DNA of 64,000 bases from Alphaproteobacteria bacterium MarineAlpha5_Bin9 (GCA_002937895.1 PTKV01000002.1:46902-110901); one strand, 5' to 3'. Shown: positions 18,668 to 28,467, counted from the first letter of the stretch. Numbers and translations: made by a program. Notes: generated by a model not told the origin, from the sequence alone.

Positions 18668-19381
18668 ATGAGACAAGATAGAAATTTCAATGAAATAAGG
18701 GATATCAGTTTTGATATTGATATAAATTTGCATGCTGAAGGTTCCTGCTTAGTAAAATTTGGAAATACTCATGTTATTTGTACTGCAACAATAGAGGAAA
18801 AAGTGCCTTTTTGGTTAAAAAATACTGGTAGGGGTTGGATAACAGCTGAATATGGCATGTTACCAAGATCGGCAAATTCAAGAATGGACAGAGAATCTGT
18901 AAAAGGGAAACAAAGTGGAAGAACGCAAGAAATTCAAAGATTAATTGGAAGAAGTTTAAGAGCGGTAACTAATTTGGAAAATCTTGGAGAAAAACAAATA
19001 AAAATTGATTGTGATGTAATACAAGCTGATGGCGGAACCAGAACCGCCTCAATATGTGGATCATTTTTAGCGCTTTTTCAGTCAATAAACAAACTGAAGA
19101 GCTCGTATAATATAAAAAAAAATATAATTAATGAAGTGGTTGCTGCAGTGTCTGTTGGAATTGTAAACTCAAAAGAAATGTTAGATTTAAATTATGAGGA
19201 GGATTCAGCTGCAGAAGTTGACGCAAATTTTGTTATATCAGAAAGTGGTAAAATTGTTGAAATACAGGCTACTGGAGAAGAGAGTACTTTTACTGAAAAA
19301 CAATTTAACACAATGCTTGAGCTGGCGAAATCAGGGATTGATACAATTATAAAAAAACAAAAAGAAATTATAAAATTATAA
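18668..19381 (+). CDS. rph: Ribonuclease PH
   Basis: Phosphate-dependent 3'-5' exoribonuclease that trims tRNA precursors. 237 residues, the usual length. Family motifs: [30 protein letters not shown], the [15 protein letters not shown] phosphate-binding arginine region, [16 protein letters not shown] and a C-terminal EIQATGEES. It heads a short forward operon with rdgB, whose start lies 2 bp after the rph stop, a pairing widespread in bacteria. Confidence 0.97.
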   Translation: MRQDRNFNEIRDISFDIDINLHAEGSCLVKFGNTHVICTATIEEKVPFWLKNTGRGWITAEYGMLPRSANSRMDRESVKGKQSGRTQEIQRLIGRSLRAVTNLENLGEKQIKIDCDVIQADGGTRTASICGSFLALFQSINKLKSSYNIKKNIINEVVAAVSVGIVNSKEMLDLNYEEDSAAEVDANFVISESGKIVEIQATGEESTFTEKQFNTMLELAKSGIDTIIKKQKEIIKL

Positions 19382-19383
19382 AA

Positions 19384-19980
19384 GTGCAAAAAATTTTATT
19401 TTTTTCTAGCAATAAAAACAAAATAAAAGAAATAAAAAACAAATTAAAAAACTACAACATAAAAATTATTACCATAAAAAAAAATAAGGAGGTTAGTTTT
19501 CCGACTGAAAGTGGCTTATCTTTTAATGAAAATGCATCGATAAAATCTAATTTTGGTTTCAAGATTTACAAAATTCCATGTTTTGCAGATGATTCTGGTA
19601 TTTGTATAAGTGCCTTAAAAAATATGCCTGGCATAGCATCTAAAAAATTTTTAAAGAGCTTCAAAACAGAATCTGAAGGCCTACAATACATTTTAGATAT
19701 AACAAAAAAGAAAATGGATTTTGATGCCTATTTTTATTCATCTATAGCATTTACTATAAACAATACAAAAACGATTTTTTTTAATGGAATTGTAAAGGGT
19801 TTAATTTCACAAAAGCCTCTTGGGCTGGGTGGGTTTGGATACGATCCAATATTTATACCTAGGGGTAAAAAAAATACATTTGCTGAAATGACTATTGAGG
19901 AAAAAAATAATATTAGTCATAGATCTATTGCGATTAATAAATTTATCAATTATTTAACAAAAACTGCTTCGCCTTTGTAA
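19384..19980 (+). CDS. rdgB: XTP/dITP diphosphatase (HAM1/RdgB)
   Basis: House-cleaning pyrophosphatase that removes dITP and XTP from the nucleotide pool. 198 residues, GTG start. Motifs: FFSSNKNKIKEIK (SxNxxK), SGLSFNENASIKS, FADDSGICISAL with the metal-binding acidic pair, GFGYDPIFIPRG and the C-terminal ISHRSIAINKF. Its last 31 bp overlap, tail to tail, the convergent LpoA-like gene, so both C-termini are read from the same DNA. Confidence 0.95.
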   Translation: MQKILFFSSNKNKIKEIKNKLKNYNIKIITIKKNKEVSFPTESGLSFNENASIKSNFGFKIYKIPCFADDSGICISALKNMPGIASKKFLKSFKTESEGLQYILDITKKKMDFDAYFYSSIAFTINNTKTIFFNGIVKGLISQKPLGLGGFGYDPIFIPRGKKNTFAEMTIEEKNNISHRSIAINKFINYLTKTASPL

Positions 19981-21242
19981 ATTTTTAAAATATTTAAATT
20001 TCTTTTTATTAAGTTGTTTTCAAAAACAAATACTCCATCAATTCCCTGAAAAGAAATTCCTTGGTTATTTAACATTTTAAGAGTTGATTCCTTTGTAAGT
20101 TTGTTTTTAATTATATGGTCTAAAAGACCTAATAAATCATACATAATTGTTATAGTTCTTATTGGTTTTGTTTGGTAAAAGCTTTTAAATTCTTCAAAAA
20201 AATCATCCCTATTACTCTTTGGGATGCCTGAAAATATTGCTCCTTGCAGAGATGGCTCATTAAAAAAAACTGGGTCATCCCAAACTCCAGTGCCAACAAA
20301 TTGGATTTTATTAGGATCTATATCATAAAATGGAAGAAGGGGTGCTATTTCTAACAATCGTATATTATGATCTGCTATAATAACATGAGTAAAATCTAAT
20401 TCTCCAATTGTTTCAAATTTTCTAATTTTTTTTAGTGCTTTTTTTGAAATTTCATCTTTTTTAGATTGTAAAATTTTCTTTTGTTTATCAAGTTCTTTTT
20501 TTCTAAGTTCATATTTGCCAAGTTTTTTTACGGCATCCCTGGAGTCAGTTAAATCTTCCTTGTATGATACCTTATTAACCAAAAGTGCAGGACTATTAAA
20601 AGAATATTCATCAACTATATCATTAATATATTTTCCATAATGATTTTCAGGATATAAAAGAGCAATCCTATCTTTTTCTGTAAAAAAATTAAATAATGTT
20701 CTAAGATCGTCCTCTGGAAAAAAATTAACCAAATATATACAATCTCCCGCGAGGCCTCTATCAGAAGCAAAAGAGAAAAATATTGAACCGTCATTACAGA
20801 AATCTTTAGCAATCAATGTATCAGAAGAGGTTAGGGGTCCTAAAAAAATTTTTCCTGGTTTAGATTTTTCTCTTAAAATTTTTATAAGGTCGCTATCATT
20901 GTGATATTCATTAATATTAAAATAAATATCTTTAATTTCTTTTCTATGAATTGATAATTCTAAAGAAGAAATCAAATGATTACTTATATGTTTGTTTTCA
21001 TTAAAAGGTAAAACAACCTCTATTTCTGAAATTATTTTCGTTTTTAAAATTACTGGTATGTTAGTTTCGGAATTAATTGCTTCATTTGGTTTTGTATCAA
21101 TTTGTTCAGTTTTTTTATAAGAATCATCTTGTTTTTTTTCCTTTATTACTTCTTCAACTGGGCTATTACGTAGTGTACAAGAAGTTAATATGAAAAATAA
21201 CAAAAATATGAACACAAACTTAAAGCCTGGTTTGTATATCAT
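19950..21242 (-). CDS. LpoA-like penicillin-binding protein activator (PBP1-fold lipoprotein)
   Basis: Predicted outer-membrane lipoprotein of the LpoA C-terminal (periplasmic-binding-protein, Peripla_BP_6-like) family, which in E. coli activates the peptidoglycan synthase PBP1A. With the ATG at 21242 it has 430 residues, a hydrophobic signal and lipobox ILTSC with Cys22. The two-lobed fold is suggested by GKIFLGPLTSSDTLIAKDF, IALLYPENHYGKYINDI and a coiled insertion rich in Lys/Gln. The N-terminal TPR domain of gammaproteobacterial LpoA is absent. The frame stays open further upstream, antisense to rsmI, but those residues look non-native. Linkage to rsmI and a dolP-like gene mirrors E. coli. 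Confidence 0.75.
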   Translation of the reverse strand: MIYKPGFKFVFIFLLFFILTSCTLRNSPVEEVIKEKKQDDSYKKTEQIDTKPNEAINSETNIPVILKTKIISEIEVVLPFNENKHISNHLISSLELSIHRKEIKDIYFNINEYHNDSDLIKILREKSKPGKIFLGPLTSSDTLIAKDFCNDGSIFFSFASDRGLAGDCIYLVNFFPEDDLRTLFNFFTEKDRIALLYPENHYGKYINDIVDEYSFNSPALLVNKVSYKEDLTDSRDAVKKLGKYELRKKELDKQKKILQSKKDEISKKALKKIRKFETIGELDFTHVIIADHNIRLLEIAPLLPFYDIDPNKIQFVGTGVWDDPVFFNEPSLQGAIFSGIPKSNRDDFFEEFKSFYQTKPIRTITIMYDLLGLLDHIIKNKLTKESTLKMLNNQGISFQGIDGVFVFENNLIKRNLNILKIYKGEAVFVK

Positions 21243-22050
21243 AGGAACCCCAATTGGCAATCTTATGGACATAAGCGAAAGATCTCTAAGTGTTTTAAAT
21301 AATGTTGATTTCATAATATGTGAAAATCCAAAAATATCTCTTAAATTATTAAATAATTTTGGCATAAAAAAGAAATTAATTTCCCTCCATGACCACAATG
21401 AAGATAAGGTAATTTTAAAAACATCTAAATATTTTAAAAATTGTTCCATAGCCTTAATTTCTGATGCTGGATCCCCCCTGATATCTGATCCTGGGTATAA
21501 ACTACTTAGATATTGTATAAATAACGATGTATTTGTTACTAGTATTCCTGGTGCCTCGTGTTTAATTCCCTCCCTTCATCTATCAGGTTTGCCATTAAAT
21601 AATTTTGCTTTTTACGGATTTGCCCCTAAGCAAAAGACTAAAAGAAGGTCTTTTTTATTAAAAATTAAAACAAACTCCTTAACTGGAGTTTTTTTTGCCT
21701 CTAAAGAAAATATAGATAATTGTTTGATAGATATTAATGACATCTTAGGAAATATAGAAATCGCGGTTTGTAAAGAAATATCAAAAATAAATGAAAAAAC
21801 AATAAGAGGGTCAGTAAAAAAACTTATGTCAAAAAATTATAAAGACTTTTTTTTAAAAGGAGAGTTTACCTTAGTAATAAGCCCTATAGAAACCAAAAAA
21901 AATAATATTTTAGATTCTTCAATAAAAACAGAAATAAACAAACTTTTAAATAAATTTAGTTTGACTGAAACCGTAAAAATAGTTCATAAATTAACAAATA
22001 TTTCTAAAAAAGATGTATACAAAATGGCTTTAAAAATCAAAAATGTATAA
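21190..22050 (+). CDS. rsmI: 16S rRNA (cytidine1402-2'-O)-methyltransferase
   Basis: SAM-dependent tetrapyrrole-methylase-fold enzyme acting on C1402 in the ribosomal decoding centre. 286 residues: GLYIIGTPIGNLMDISERSL near the N-terminus, the nucleotide-binding ALISDAGSPLISDPGYKL, TSIPGASCLIPSL, and SGLPLNNFAFYGFAPK. The ATG at 21190 is used; another at 21208 is possible. Either way the 5' end overlaps the 5' end of the divergent LpoA-like gene by 35-53 bp. The stop overlaps the dolP-like start by 8 bp. Confidence 0.95.
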   Translation: MKNNKNMNTNLKPGLYIIGTPIGNLMDISERSLSVLNNVDFIICENPKISLKLLNNFGIKKKLISLHDHNEDKVILKTSKYFKNCSIALISDAGSPLISDPGYKLLRYCINNDVFVTSIPGASCLIPSLHLSGLPLNNFAFYGFAPKQKTKRRSFLLKIKTNSLTGVFFASKENIDNCLIDINDILGNIEIAVCKEISKINEKTIRGSVKKLMSKNYKDFFLKGEFTLVISPIETKKNNILDSSIKTEINKLLNKFSLTETVKIVHKLTNISKKDVYKMALKIKNV

Positions 22051-22624
22051 ATTATTTCTTTTTATAATAGCTTTCCCTTTGTTTGTATTTAATTATAGCT
22101 GTTCTCCAACTGGAATTCTAGCAAGTGGTGGCGCCTCTACAATGGTAATAGCTGAAGGTGATAAAAGTCTTGGAGAAACTGTTGATGATGCCTCAATAAA
22201 AATTCAAATTTCGGCAAAATTTTTATCACATGAAGAAAATCTTTTTTTAGATATAGAAACAACTGTAATACAGGGCAGGGTTTTATTAACAGGAATTGTG
22301 GATACCCAAGAACTAAGAATTGCAGCAGTTAAAAAAGTTTGGGAGGTTGAGGGGGTTGTTGAGGTTATAAATGAAATTGAAGTAGGTGAAAGTGTAACCC
22401 TTTCAGAATATAGTAATGATCTTTGGATTAGTACACAAGCAAGAGGATTGGCAGTTAAAAATTTAGGGTTAAGGGGAATTTCATATAATTTTGAAACAAT
22501 AAGAGGCAAAATTTATGTAGCTGGCATAACTTCAAAAAAAGAACAATTAGATACACTTATTGAATCAATTAAAAAAATTAAGGGTGTCAAAGAAATTGTA
22601 AACTATGTAGTTTTAACAGAATAA
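22043..22624 (+). CDS. dolP: BON-domain lipoprotein (DolP/YraP-like)
   Basis: Double BON-domain envelope protein, in E. coli involved in outer-membrane integrity and BAM activity. 193 residues; signal peptide with a loose lipobox (FNYSC, Cys20), a Gly/Ser/Ala segment, BON1 (about 45-115, VDDASIKIQISAKFL through VVEVINEIEV) and BON2 (about 120-193, ending VKEIVNYVVLTE). It overlaps the end of rsmI by 8 bp. The rsmI-dolP neighbourhood matches E. coli yraL-yraP, minus yraN and diaA. The non-canonical lipobox leaves some doubt about lipidation. Confidence 0.85.
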   Translation: MYKLFLFIIAFPLFVFNYSCSPTGILASGGASTMVIAEGDKSLGETVDDASIKIQISAKFLSHEENLFLDIETTVIQGRVLLTGIVDTQELRIAAVKKVWEVEGVVEVINEIEVGESVTLSEYSNDLWISTQARGLAVKNLGLRGISYNFETIRGKIYVAGITSKKEQLDTLIESIKKIKGVKEIVNYVVLTE

Positions 22625-22640
22625 TTCTTTATAAATATTT

Positions 22641-22979
22641 TTATATCTTTTGCCCTCCAAGAATATGTATGTGAAAATGTGGAACTTCTTGATTACCGTT
22701 TTCACCTGTATTCGATATTATTCTATAGCCAGATTCTCTTATATCAAGATTATCGATTACTTTAGATACTGATTTAAAAAAATGGACAACATCCTCTGGG
22801 CTACACTTATCAATAAAATCATCGAAGTTAATTACATTGGCTTTTGGTATCCCCAAAACATGAATTTTGGCTTTGGGGTTAATGTCTTTAAAGAATAAAA
22901 CCCGGTCATCTTCATGTATTTTATCACACGGTATTTCTTTTCTTACAATTTTAGCAAAAATATTATTGTTGTCGTACAT
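22641..22979 (-). CDS. HIT-family nucleotide hydrolase (HinT-like)
   Basis: Purine nucleoside phosphoramidase-like HIT protein, 112 residues. FAKIVRKEIPCDKIHEDD at the N-terminus, AKIHVLGIPKANV and the histidine triad in PHFHIHILGGQ are diagnostic. Its start overlaps the end of hisE by 17 bp, so it is the last gene of the histidine cluster on this strand. Whether it serves the pathway is unknown; the positional link may only be operon sharing. Confidence 0.93.
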   Translation of the reverse strand: MYDNNNIFAKIVRKEIPCDKIHEDDRVLFFKDINPKAKIHVLGIPKANVINFDDFIDKCSPEDVVHFFKSVSKVIDNLDIRESGYRIISNTGENGNQEVPHFHIHILGGQKI

Positions 22980-23268
22980 TTCTTCTCTTTTTTAGTTCGT
23001 TTTTTATGTCTTTTAAAGTAATTTTTTTTGAATAAAGTAAAACCAACAAATGATAAATTAAATCTGACGCTTCCTCTATTGTCCTTTTTTTTGAACCTTT
23101 AAGATAGTCAACTACCAATTCTGAACTTTCTTCAATTATTTTATTAGATATTTTTTTCTGACCTTTCTTTAATAAATTTTTAGTATATGAATTGCTTTTT
23201 CCAGTTTTTGCTCTTTTTTCTATGATTAAATAAAGTTCTTCTAAAAAGCATTTACCTGAATTTTTCAT
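22963..23268 (-). CDS. hisE: Phosphoribosyl-ATP pyrophosphatase
   Basis: Second step of histidine synthesis, hydrolysing PR-ATP to PR-AMP. 101 residues of the all-alpha MazG-like fold with the metal-binding IIEESSELVVD and EEASDLIYHLLVLL pairs. It is a stand-alone HisE, not fused to HisI. It sits 2 bp after hisF and overlaps the HIT gene. hisI, hisG, hisC and hisD are not in this window. Confidence 0.94.
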   Translation of the reverse strand: MKNSGKCFLEELYLIIEKRAKTGKSNSYTKNLLKKGQKKISNKIIEESSELVVDYLKGSKKRTIEEASDLIYHLLVLLYSKKITLKDIKNELKKRRNVRQQ

Positions 23269-23270
23269 TT

Positions 23271-24026
23271 TTAAAACCTAACCTTAATACCTTCTTCTTT
23301 TAAATAATTTTTTACTTCTTTAATACTTAATTCATTGAAATGAAAAACAGAAGCTGCCAGCACGGCATTCACCCCACCTTTTAAAATAGCCTCTTTAAAG
23401 TGTGGTGAGCTCCCAGCTCCACCGCTTGCTATAACAGGTATTTCTAAGGATTTTGTAGCTAAATTTAACAAATCTAAATCAAACCCATCTTTGGTTCCGT
23501 CTTTATCCATGGATGTAAGCAATATTTCCCCGGCACCATATGATTGTAATTTTTGCATCCACTCTATAGCCTCTAGCCCAGTGTTTATAGTTCCACCGTG
23601 TGAAAACACCTTCCAGCTATCTTTTATTTTTTTTGCATCTACGGCACACACTATACACTGACTTCCAAACTTATTAGCGGAATCAATTATTAGTTTGTGA
23701 TTTAGTATTCCAGCTGTGTTTATTGAAACCTTATCAGCTCCAGCTTTCAGTAGATTGTTAATATTTTCAATACTTTTTATCCCTCCGCCAACTGTCAATG
23801 GAATAAAAACATTTTCAGCTGTTTTTTCAACAACATCAATAATTGTTGGTCTTCCTTCAATTGATGCGCTTATATCAAGAAAGCAGATCTCATCTGCGCC
23901 ATTTTTTGAGTAATACTCAGCTTGAGTTATTGGATCGCCAGCATCTACCAAATCTAAAAAGTTTATTCCCTTAACAACTCTTCCATTGTTAACATCTAAG
24001 CAGGGTATAATTCTAATTTTGTGCAT
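23271..24026 (-). CDS. hisF: Imidazole glycerol phosphate synthase, cyclase subunit
   Basis: Partners with HisH to make IGP and AICAR from PRFAR and glutamine-derived ammonia. 251-residue (beta/alpha)8 barrel with catalytic Asp in [30 protein letters not shown], the second Asp in [25 protein letters not shown] and [10 protein letters not shown]. The start overlaps the hisA end by 14 bp, consistent with tight coupling in the his operon. Confidence 0.97.
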   Translation of the reverse strand: MHKIRIIPCLDVNNGRVVKGINFLDLVDAGDPITQAEYYSKNGADEICFLDISASIEGRPTIIDVVEKTAENVFIPLTVGGGIKSIENINNLLKAGADKVSINTAGILNHKLIIDSANKFGSQCIVCAVDAKKIKDSWKVFSHGGTINTGLEAIEWMQKLQSYGAGEILLTSMDKDGTKDGFDLDLLNLATKSLEIPVIASGGAGSSPHFKEAILKGGVNAVLAASVFHFNELSIKEVKNYLKEEGIKVRF

Positions 24027-24768
24027 TTTTATTTAATATCTTTATTGCTTTGCCGATTTCTATATCGCCTGTATATAAAGCTTTACCCAAAATAACGCCT
24101 TCGATTTTATTTTTTGTTTTATTTTTTTTATTTAGAAGTGATATAAATTCGAGACTTTCATAATCACTAAAGCCCCCGCTAAAAATTAGAGGCTTCATGT
24201 AAATATCAGATTGAGAAATTAAAAACTCTTTATCTGGGCCTTCCATCATGCCATCTTTATCTATGTTTGTAATTATATACCCTCTTACTGGAACCTTGTT
24301 GTAAATTTTTTTAATATCTTGAAGATTTAATTTCGAATCAGTTGTCCAACCATCTATCATTATCTTTTTGTTGTTTATAACATCCATTGCTATATAAATC
24401 TTGTTTTCAAACTCTTGAGACATTTCAACAACAAGTTTTTTATTTGTAACAGCAATCGAACCCAAAACAAGATAGTTAATTTTGTTTTCAAGCCAATATT
24501 TTGCAATAGCTTTATCTTTAATGCCTCCTCCAAGTTGAATTGGAACTGAGGTAGATTCCCTAATGTTCAATATTGTCTTTTTGTTTATTTCTGGTCTTCC
24601 AAAAGCTGCATCCAAATCAACAATATGTATTTTTTCACATCCTTGATTTTCAAAAAACATTGCCTGTTCAACAGGGTTCTCACTATAGATTTTTGATGTA
24701 TCTTCCCTTCCTTGGTTTAAACGAACACATTTGTTGTTTTTTAGATCAATAGCAGGAATTAATTTCAT
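24013..24768 (-). CDS. hisA: ProFAR isomerase
   Basis: Isomerises ProFAR to PRFAR, the step before HisHF. 251-residue barrel with half-barrel symmetry to His[16 protein letters not shown] with the catalytic Asp, [26 protein letters not shown] with the second acid and [10 protein letters not shown]. Its start overlaps the GNAT gene end by 4 bp. Confidence 0.97.
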   Translation of the reverse strand: MKLIPAIDLKNNKCVRLNQGREDTSKIYSENPVEQAMFFENQGCEKIHIVDLDAAFGRPEINKKTILNIRESTSVPIQLGGGIKDKAIAKYWLENKINYLVLGSIAVTNKKLVVEMSQEFENKIYIAMDVINNKKIMIDGWTTDSKLNLQDIKKIYNKVPVRGYIITNIDKDGMMEGPDKEFLISQSDIYMKPLIFSGGFSDYESLEFISLLNKKNKTKNKIEGVILGKALYTGDIEIGKAIKILNKNAQN

Positions 24769-25286
24769 TTTATCTTTTTATAATAGTAAAAGCCTCTAAG
24801 GTTTTTACCATCTATTACAGCATAGTGGGGGTTTACACCCCACTTTTTATATTTTTTTGATTCAAATAATTTTATTGCGGCCTTTTGTGATTCTCTTACG
24901 TCAAGTTGAATAAATTCTGCACCAAATTCTAAAGCTTCGTTCTCAGCACTATCAATCATAGATTTAGCAATACCAAAACCCCTTGCCCAAGGCGCGACAA
25001 AATGTGAAAAAATTTGTGCTATACATTGTTGGGCCTCATTGTTGGGTGGTTGAAAAACAAGCTGAAGTGTTCCTGCGACAACCCCATTTAACCTGCCTAG
25101 AATTAATTTTCTATGAGGCACTAAAAGCACCCCTCTCCAATATTTTTTCAGAACTTCTTGTGGGGGTGATTTTAACCACCCAAATCCACCTCCAACCTTT
25201 ATCGCTTCTTCAGTTATACTACAGAGATCTGCGAGATCAATATCATTAATTTTTAAAGGAATATCAATTTTTATTTTTTTACTCAT
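24765..25286 (-). CDS. GNAT-family N-acetyltransferase inside the his operon
   Basis: A 173-residue GCN5-related acetyltransferase. The acetyl-CoA loop is recognisable as APWARGFGIAKSMIDSAE (about 114-131), and QLDVRESQKAAIKLFESKKYK matches the conserved C-terminal strand and helix. It overlaps hisA and hisH by 4 bp at each end, so it is an integral operon member in translation coupling. The substrate cannot be read; a role in histidine metabolism is possible but not shown. The ILGRLNGVVAGTLQL core strand is typical of the family. Confidence 0.85.
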   Translation of the reverse strand: MSKKIKIDIPLKINDIDLADLCSITEEAIKVGGGFGWLKSPPQEVLKKYWRGVLLVPHRKLILGRLNGVVAGTLQLVFQPPNNEAQQCIAQIFSHFVAPWARGFGIAKSMIDSAENEALEFGAEFIQLDVRESQKAAIKLFESKKYKKWGVNPHYAVIDGKNLRGFYYYKKIK

Positions 25287-25912
25287 AAACTCAAAAACTT
25301 AGAAATTATTGCCTGCCCTTGGTCAGAGCTTTTTTCTGGATGAAATTGAACTCCGTATATGTTTTCTTTTCCAACAATTGAAGAAAAATCAATTACATAG
25401 TTTGTTTTTGCTATTTCATTATTTTTATCTTTACAATTAAAATAATAACTATGAACAAAATAATAATCGTTATTAATGAAGTTTTCAAAAATATTTTTAG
25501 GGTTAGTTAATATTACTTCGTTCCAACCAATGTGTGGGAGCTTAAGTTTTTTTTCAGGCAATTTCAAAATTTCACCGTCTATCCAACCAAGCCCTTCGTG
25601 CTTCCCGTTTTCATAACTTTGTTTAGCCAATAATTGCATTCCAACACAAATACCAAAAAAAGGTTTTTTTTGAACCAATACATTTTGTTTTAATGTGTCA
25701 ATAATTCCAGGAATGCTTTTTAGTCCGTCCATGCAACTTTTAAATGCGCCTTGTCCTGGCAAAACTATATGGGATGAAGAATCTAAATCCGAAACATTGT
25801 TTGAAATTTTAACCTTAGCAGAAATTTTATTTTCAAAAGCTGTTTTTTTAATAGCTTGATAAACTGATTTTATATTTCCAAGACCATAGTCTAGAACAAT
25901 TATATCTTTCAT
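25283..25912 (-). CDS. hisH: Imidazole glycerol phosphate synthase, glutaminase subunit
   Basis: Class-I glutamine amidotransferase that supplies ammonia to HisF. 209 residues: VLDYGLGNIKSVYQAI at the N-terminus, the oxyanion-loop region VLPGQGAFKSCMDGL, nucleophile in FFGICVGMQLLA and the His/Glu pair in GVQFHPEKSS. It starts 9 bp after hisB and ends in a 4-bp overlap with the GNAT gene. Confidence 0.97.
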   Translation of the reverse strand: MKDIIVLDYGLGNIKSVYQAIKKTAFENKISAKVKISNNVSDLDSSSHIVLPGQGAFKSCMDGLKSIPGIIDTLKQNVLVQKKPFFGICVGMQLLAKQSYENGKHEGLGWIDGEILKLPEKKLKLPHIGWNEVILTNPKNIFENFINNDYYFVHSYYFNCKDKNNEIAKTNYVIDFSSIVGKENIYGVQFHPEKSSDQGQAIISKFLSL

Positions 25913-25921
25913 TGTAGAAAA

Positions 25922-26509
25922 TTATATTGTACCTTTTGAGGAGGGAATTATATCTTTTATGTTTTGATCTATTTTAACTGCCATTCTAATACTTCTCGCA
26001 AAGCTCTTAAAACAGGATTCGATAATATGGTGGTTGTTTGTTCCATAAAGATTTTCAACGTGTAAATTGCATTTGCTTTCGTTAACAAAGGCTTTGAAAA
26101 ATTCAACAAATAATTCTGTATCCATTTCTCCAATTTTGTTTAGCCCAAGCTCAACCTTCCAGACAAACTCTGGCCTACCAGAAAAATCAATAACACATCT
26201 TGATAAGCATTCATCCATAGGAATATAATAAAAACCATATCTTTTTATTCCTTTTTTTGTTCCAAGCGCTTTCAACATTGATTGTCCTAAAACTATTCCA
26301 CAGTCTTCAACTGTGTGGTGAAGATCTACGTTTAAATCTCCGTCAGATTTAAGATTAACATCAATTAAACTATGGTGTGAAAAAATTTCAAGCATGTGGT
26401 CAAAAAACCCAATTCCAGTTTTGATATTAGATACGCCGGTACCATCAATATTAATTAAACAAGAAATATTTGTTTCTTTGGTTTTTCTGTTTATGTTTGA
26501 TTCTCTCAT
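25922..26509 (-). CDS. hisB: Imidazoleglycerol-phosphate dehydratase
   Basis: Dehydrates IGP in histidine synthesis. 195 residues, monofunctional (no histidinol-phosphatase domain), as in alphaproteobacteria. The manganese-binding histidine motifs are DLHHTVEDCGIVLGQ and, near the C-terminus, NNHHIIESCFKSFARS; FFDHMLEIFSHHS precedes them. First gene of the visible reverse-strand run hisB-hisH-GNAT-hisA-hisF-hisE-HIT, divergent from hslVU with 90 bp between. Confidence 0.97.
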   Translation of the reverse strand: MRESNINRKTKETNISCLINIDGTGVSNIKTGIGFFDHMLEIFSHHSLIDVNLKSDGDLNVDLHHTVEDCGIVLGQSMLKALGTKKGIKRYGFYYIPMDECLSRCVIDFSGRPEFVWKVELGLNKIGEMDTELFVEFFKAFVNESKCNLHVENLYGTNNHHIIESCFKSFARSIRMAVKIDQNIKDIIPSSKGTI

Positions 26510-26557
26510 TTAATTTCGCTTATTATCAGCATAAACAAACTAATTCTAGATCTATCA

Positions 26558-26585
26558 CTTGATAATTATTTCAAAATAGCCATTT
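26558..26585 (+). promoter_or_regulatory. Possible sigma-32 promoter for hslVU
   Basis: CTTGATA (26558-26564; 6 of 7 with CTTGAAA), a 13-base spacer and AGCCATTT (26578-26585; 6 of 8 with CCCCATNT). The predicted start would leave a leader of only about 8-10 bases before the ATG, just enough for the AAGAG Shine-Dalgarno. hslVU is a classic heat-shock operon, which supports it, but the -10 match is partial. Confidence 0.45.
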
Positions 26586-26599
26586 GATAAATAAGAGCC

Positions 26600-27151
26600 A
26601 TGAAACACAGCGATAAAATTCAAGCCACAACCATTATAAGCATAAGAAAAGGTAATGAGGTAGTAATAGCTGGAGACGGGCAGGCCAGCATGGGCAACAC
26701 TATAATCAAGTCATCAGTAAAAAAAGTAAGGCGTTTAGGAGAAAAACAGGACGTTATTAGCGGTTTTGCCGGCTCTACTGCCGATGCGTTTGCTCTTTTT
26801 GAGAGGCTTGAAGAAAAATTAGAACAATATTCAAATCAACTAAAAAGAGCATGTGTAGAATTAGCAAAAGATTGGAGAACTGACAGATACCTAAGAAGAT
26901 TGGAGGCCTTGATGATTGTTGCTGACAAAGACATAAGTTTGTTGTTATCAGGAACTGGTGATGTAATTGAGGGGGACGATGATATACTAGGAATTGGTTC
27001 GGGGGGATCTTATGCTATTAGTGCAGCAAAAGCTTTAATCAAAAATACAGACCTATCGGCTGAGGAAGTAGCGAAAAAATCTTTAGAAATAGCTGCGGAC
27101 ATTTGTGTTTATACAAATCATAATATAGTTTTAGAAAGAATTAAGTTCTAA
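26600..27151 (+). CDS. hslV: ATP-dependent protease proteolytic subunit HslV (ClpQ)
   Basis: Threonine peptidase that forms the two-hexamer core of the HslUV protease. 183 residues; a nine-residue propeptide (MKHSDKIQA) precedes the presumed catalytic Thr10 in [19 protein letters not shown], as in other alphaproteobacteria. [14 protein letters not shown] and [14 protein letters not shown] are conserved. The stop overlaps the hslU start in TAATG, so translation is coupled. Confidence 0.97.
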   Translation: MKHSDKIQATTIISIRKGNEVVIAGDGQASMGNTIIKSSVKKVRRLGEKQDVISGFAGSTADAFALFERLEEKLEQYSNQLKRACVELAKDWRTDRYLRRLEALMIVADKDISLLLSGTGDVIEGDDDILGIGSGGSYAISAAKALIKNTDLSAEEVAKKSLEIAADICVYTNHNIVLERIKF

Positions 27152-28467
27152 TGGAATCGAGTTTTAGTCCTAGAGAGGTTGTATCGGAACTTGATAAGTT
27201 TATAATAGGACAAAAAAATGCGAAAAAAGCTGTGGCTGTGGCTCTTAGAAATAGATGGAGAAGAAAGCAACTTCCGGAAAAACTAAAAGAGGAGATTTTA
27301 CCCAAAAATATTTTAATGGTGGGGCCAACAGGTTGTGGAAAAACTGAAATTTCAAGACGTTTGGCAAAATTAGCTGACGCTCCTTTTATAAAAGTTGAAG
27401 CAACCAAGTTTACTGAAGTTGGATATGTTGGTAGAGATGTTGAGCAGATTATCCGTGATTTGGTTGAGGTAAGTATAAATAAAACTAAAATTAAAATGGG
27501 TCACGAGGTAAGAGCTCATGCAGAAAAAAATGCAGAAGAAAAAGTTCTTGATGCACTTGTTGGAAGCAAAACCTCAAAAGAAACTAGAGAGGGGTTTAGA
27601 CAAAAATTAAGAAACGGTGAATTAAACGATAAAATTATCGAGATAAAAGTTTCAAATAATTCATCTTTTAGTCTTCCAACTATGGATATTCCTGGGATGC
27701 CGGGGTCACAAATGGGAATGATAAACTTAGGTGATGTTTTCGGAAAATCTTTTTCTCAACCAAAAAAAGTAAAAAAACTTTCTGTAAAAGATTCTCATGC
27801 ACATTTACTAAAAGAAGAAACGGAAAAACTATTAGACAATGAAAAAATAATCAAAAACGCAATAGAAAATGTTGAACAAAATGGAATAGTTTTTATTGAT
27901 GAAATAGACAAAATAACATCAAGAAGTGTTAAAGGTGGTGGGGCCGATGTTTCAAGAGAGGGTGTTCAAAGAGATCTTCTTCCGCTCATTGAGGGAACTT
28001 CGGTAAGCACTAAACACGGTGTTGTTAATACTGATTTTGTTTTGTTTATTGCTTCAGGGGCTTTTCATATAGCAAAGCCATCAGATATGCTGCCGGAACT
28101 TCAGGGAAGGCTTCCAATTAGAGTAGAATTAGAAAGCCTATCAAAAAAAGATTTTATTTCAATTTTAAAAGAGCCTGAAAATAGTCTAATTAAGCAATAC
28201 GTTGGACTTTTAGGAACTGAAAAAATTGAGCTAATCTTTGATGATGGGGGTGTAGAAAAAATAGCAGAGCTAGCTAGTGAAATTAATCAAAACATAGAAA
28301 ATATCGGGGCAAGAAGATTGCATACTATTATGGAGAAACTACTTGAAGATATTAGTTATAACGCCTCTGATATTGGGCCTAAAAAAGTCGATATTAATAA
28401 AAAGTATGTTGAAGATCACCTAGAAGAGCTTATCAAGAGCCAAGATCTCTCAAAATTTATACTTTAA
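27151..28467 (+). CDS. hslU: ATP-dependent protease ATPase subunit HslU (ClpY)
   Basis: AAA+ unfoldase of the HslUV protease. 438 residues: N-domain [17 protein letters not shown], Walker [10 protein letters not shown] (near 54-62), the GYVGRD pore loop, the intermediate I domain (about 110-230), Walker [11 protein letters not shown], sensor-2 region IGARRLHT, and the C-terminal tail SKFIL that docks into HslV. A weak AT-rich stem-loop lies 3' of the stop without a U-tract. Confidence 0.98.
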   Translation: MESSFSPREVVSELDKFIIGQKNAKKAVAVALRNRWRRKQLPEKLKEEILPKNILMVGPTGCGKTEISRRLAKLADAPFIKVEATKFTEVGYVGRDVEQIIRDLVEVSINKTKIKMGHEVRAHAEKNAEEKVLDALVGSKTSKETREGFRQKLRNGELNDKIIEIKVSNNSSFSLPTMDIPGMPGSQMGMINLGDVFGKSFSQPKKVKKLSVKDSHAHLLKEETEKLLDNEKIIKNAIENVEQNGIVFIDEIDKITSRSVKGGGADVSREGVQRDLLPLIEGTSVSTKHGVVNTDFVLFIASGAFHIAKPSDMLPELQGRLPIRVELESLSKKDFISILKEPENSLIKQYVGLLGTEKIELIFDDGGVEKIAELASEINQNIENIGARRLHTIMEKLLEDISYNASDIGPKKVDINKKYVEDHLEELIKSQDLSKFIL

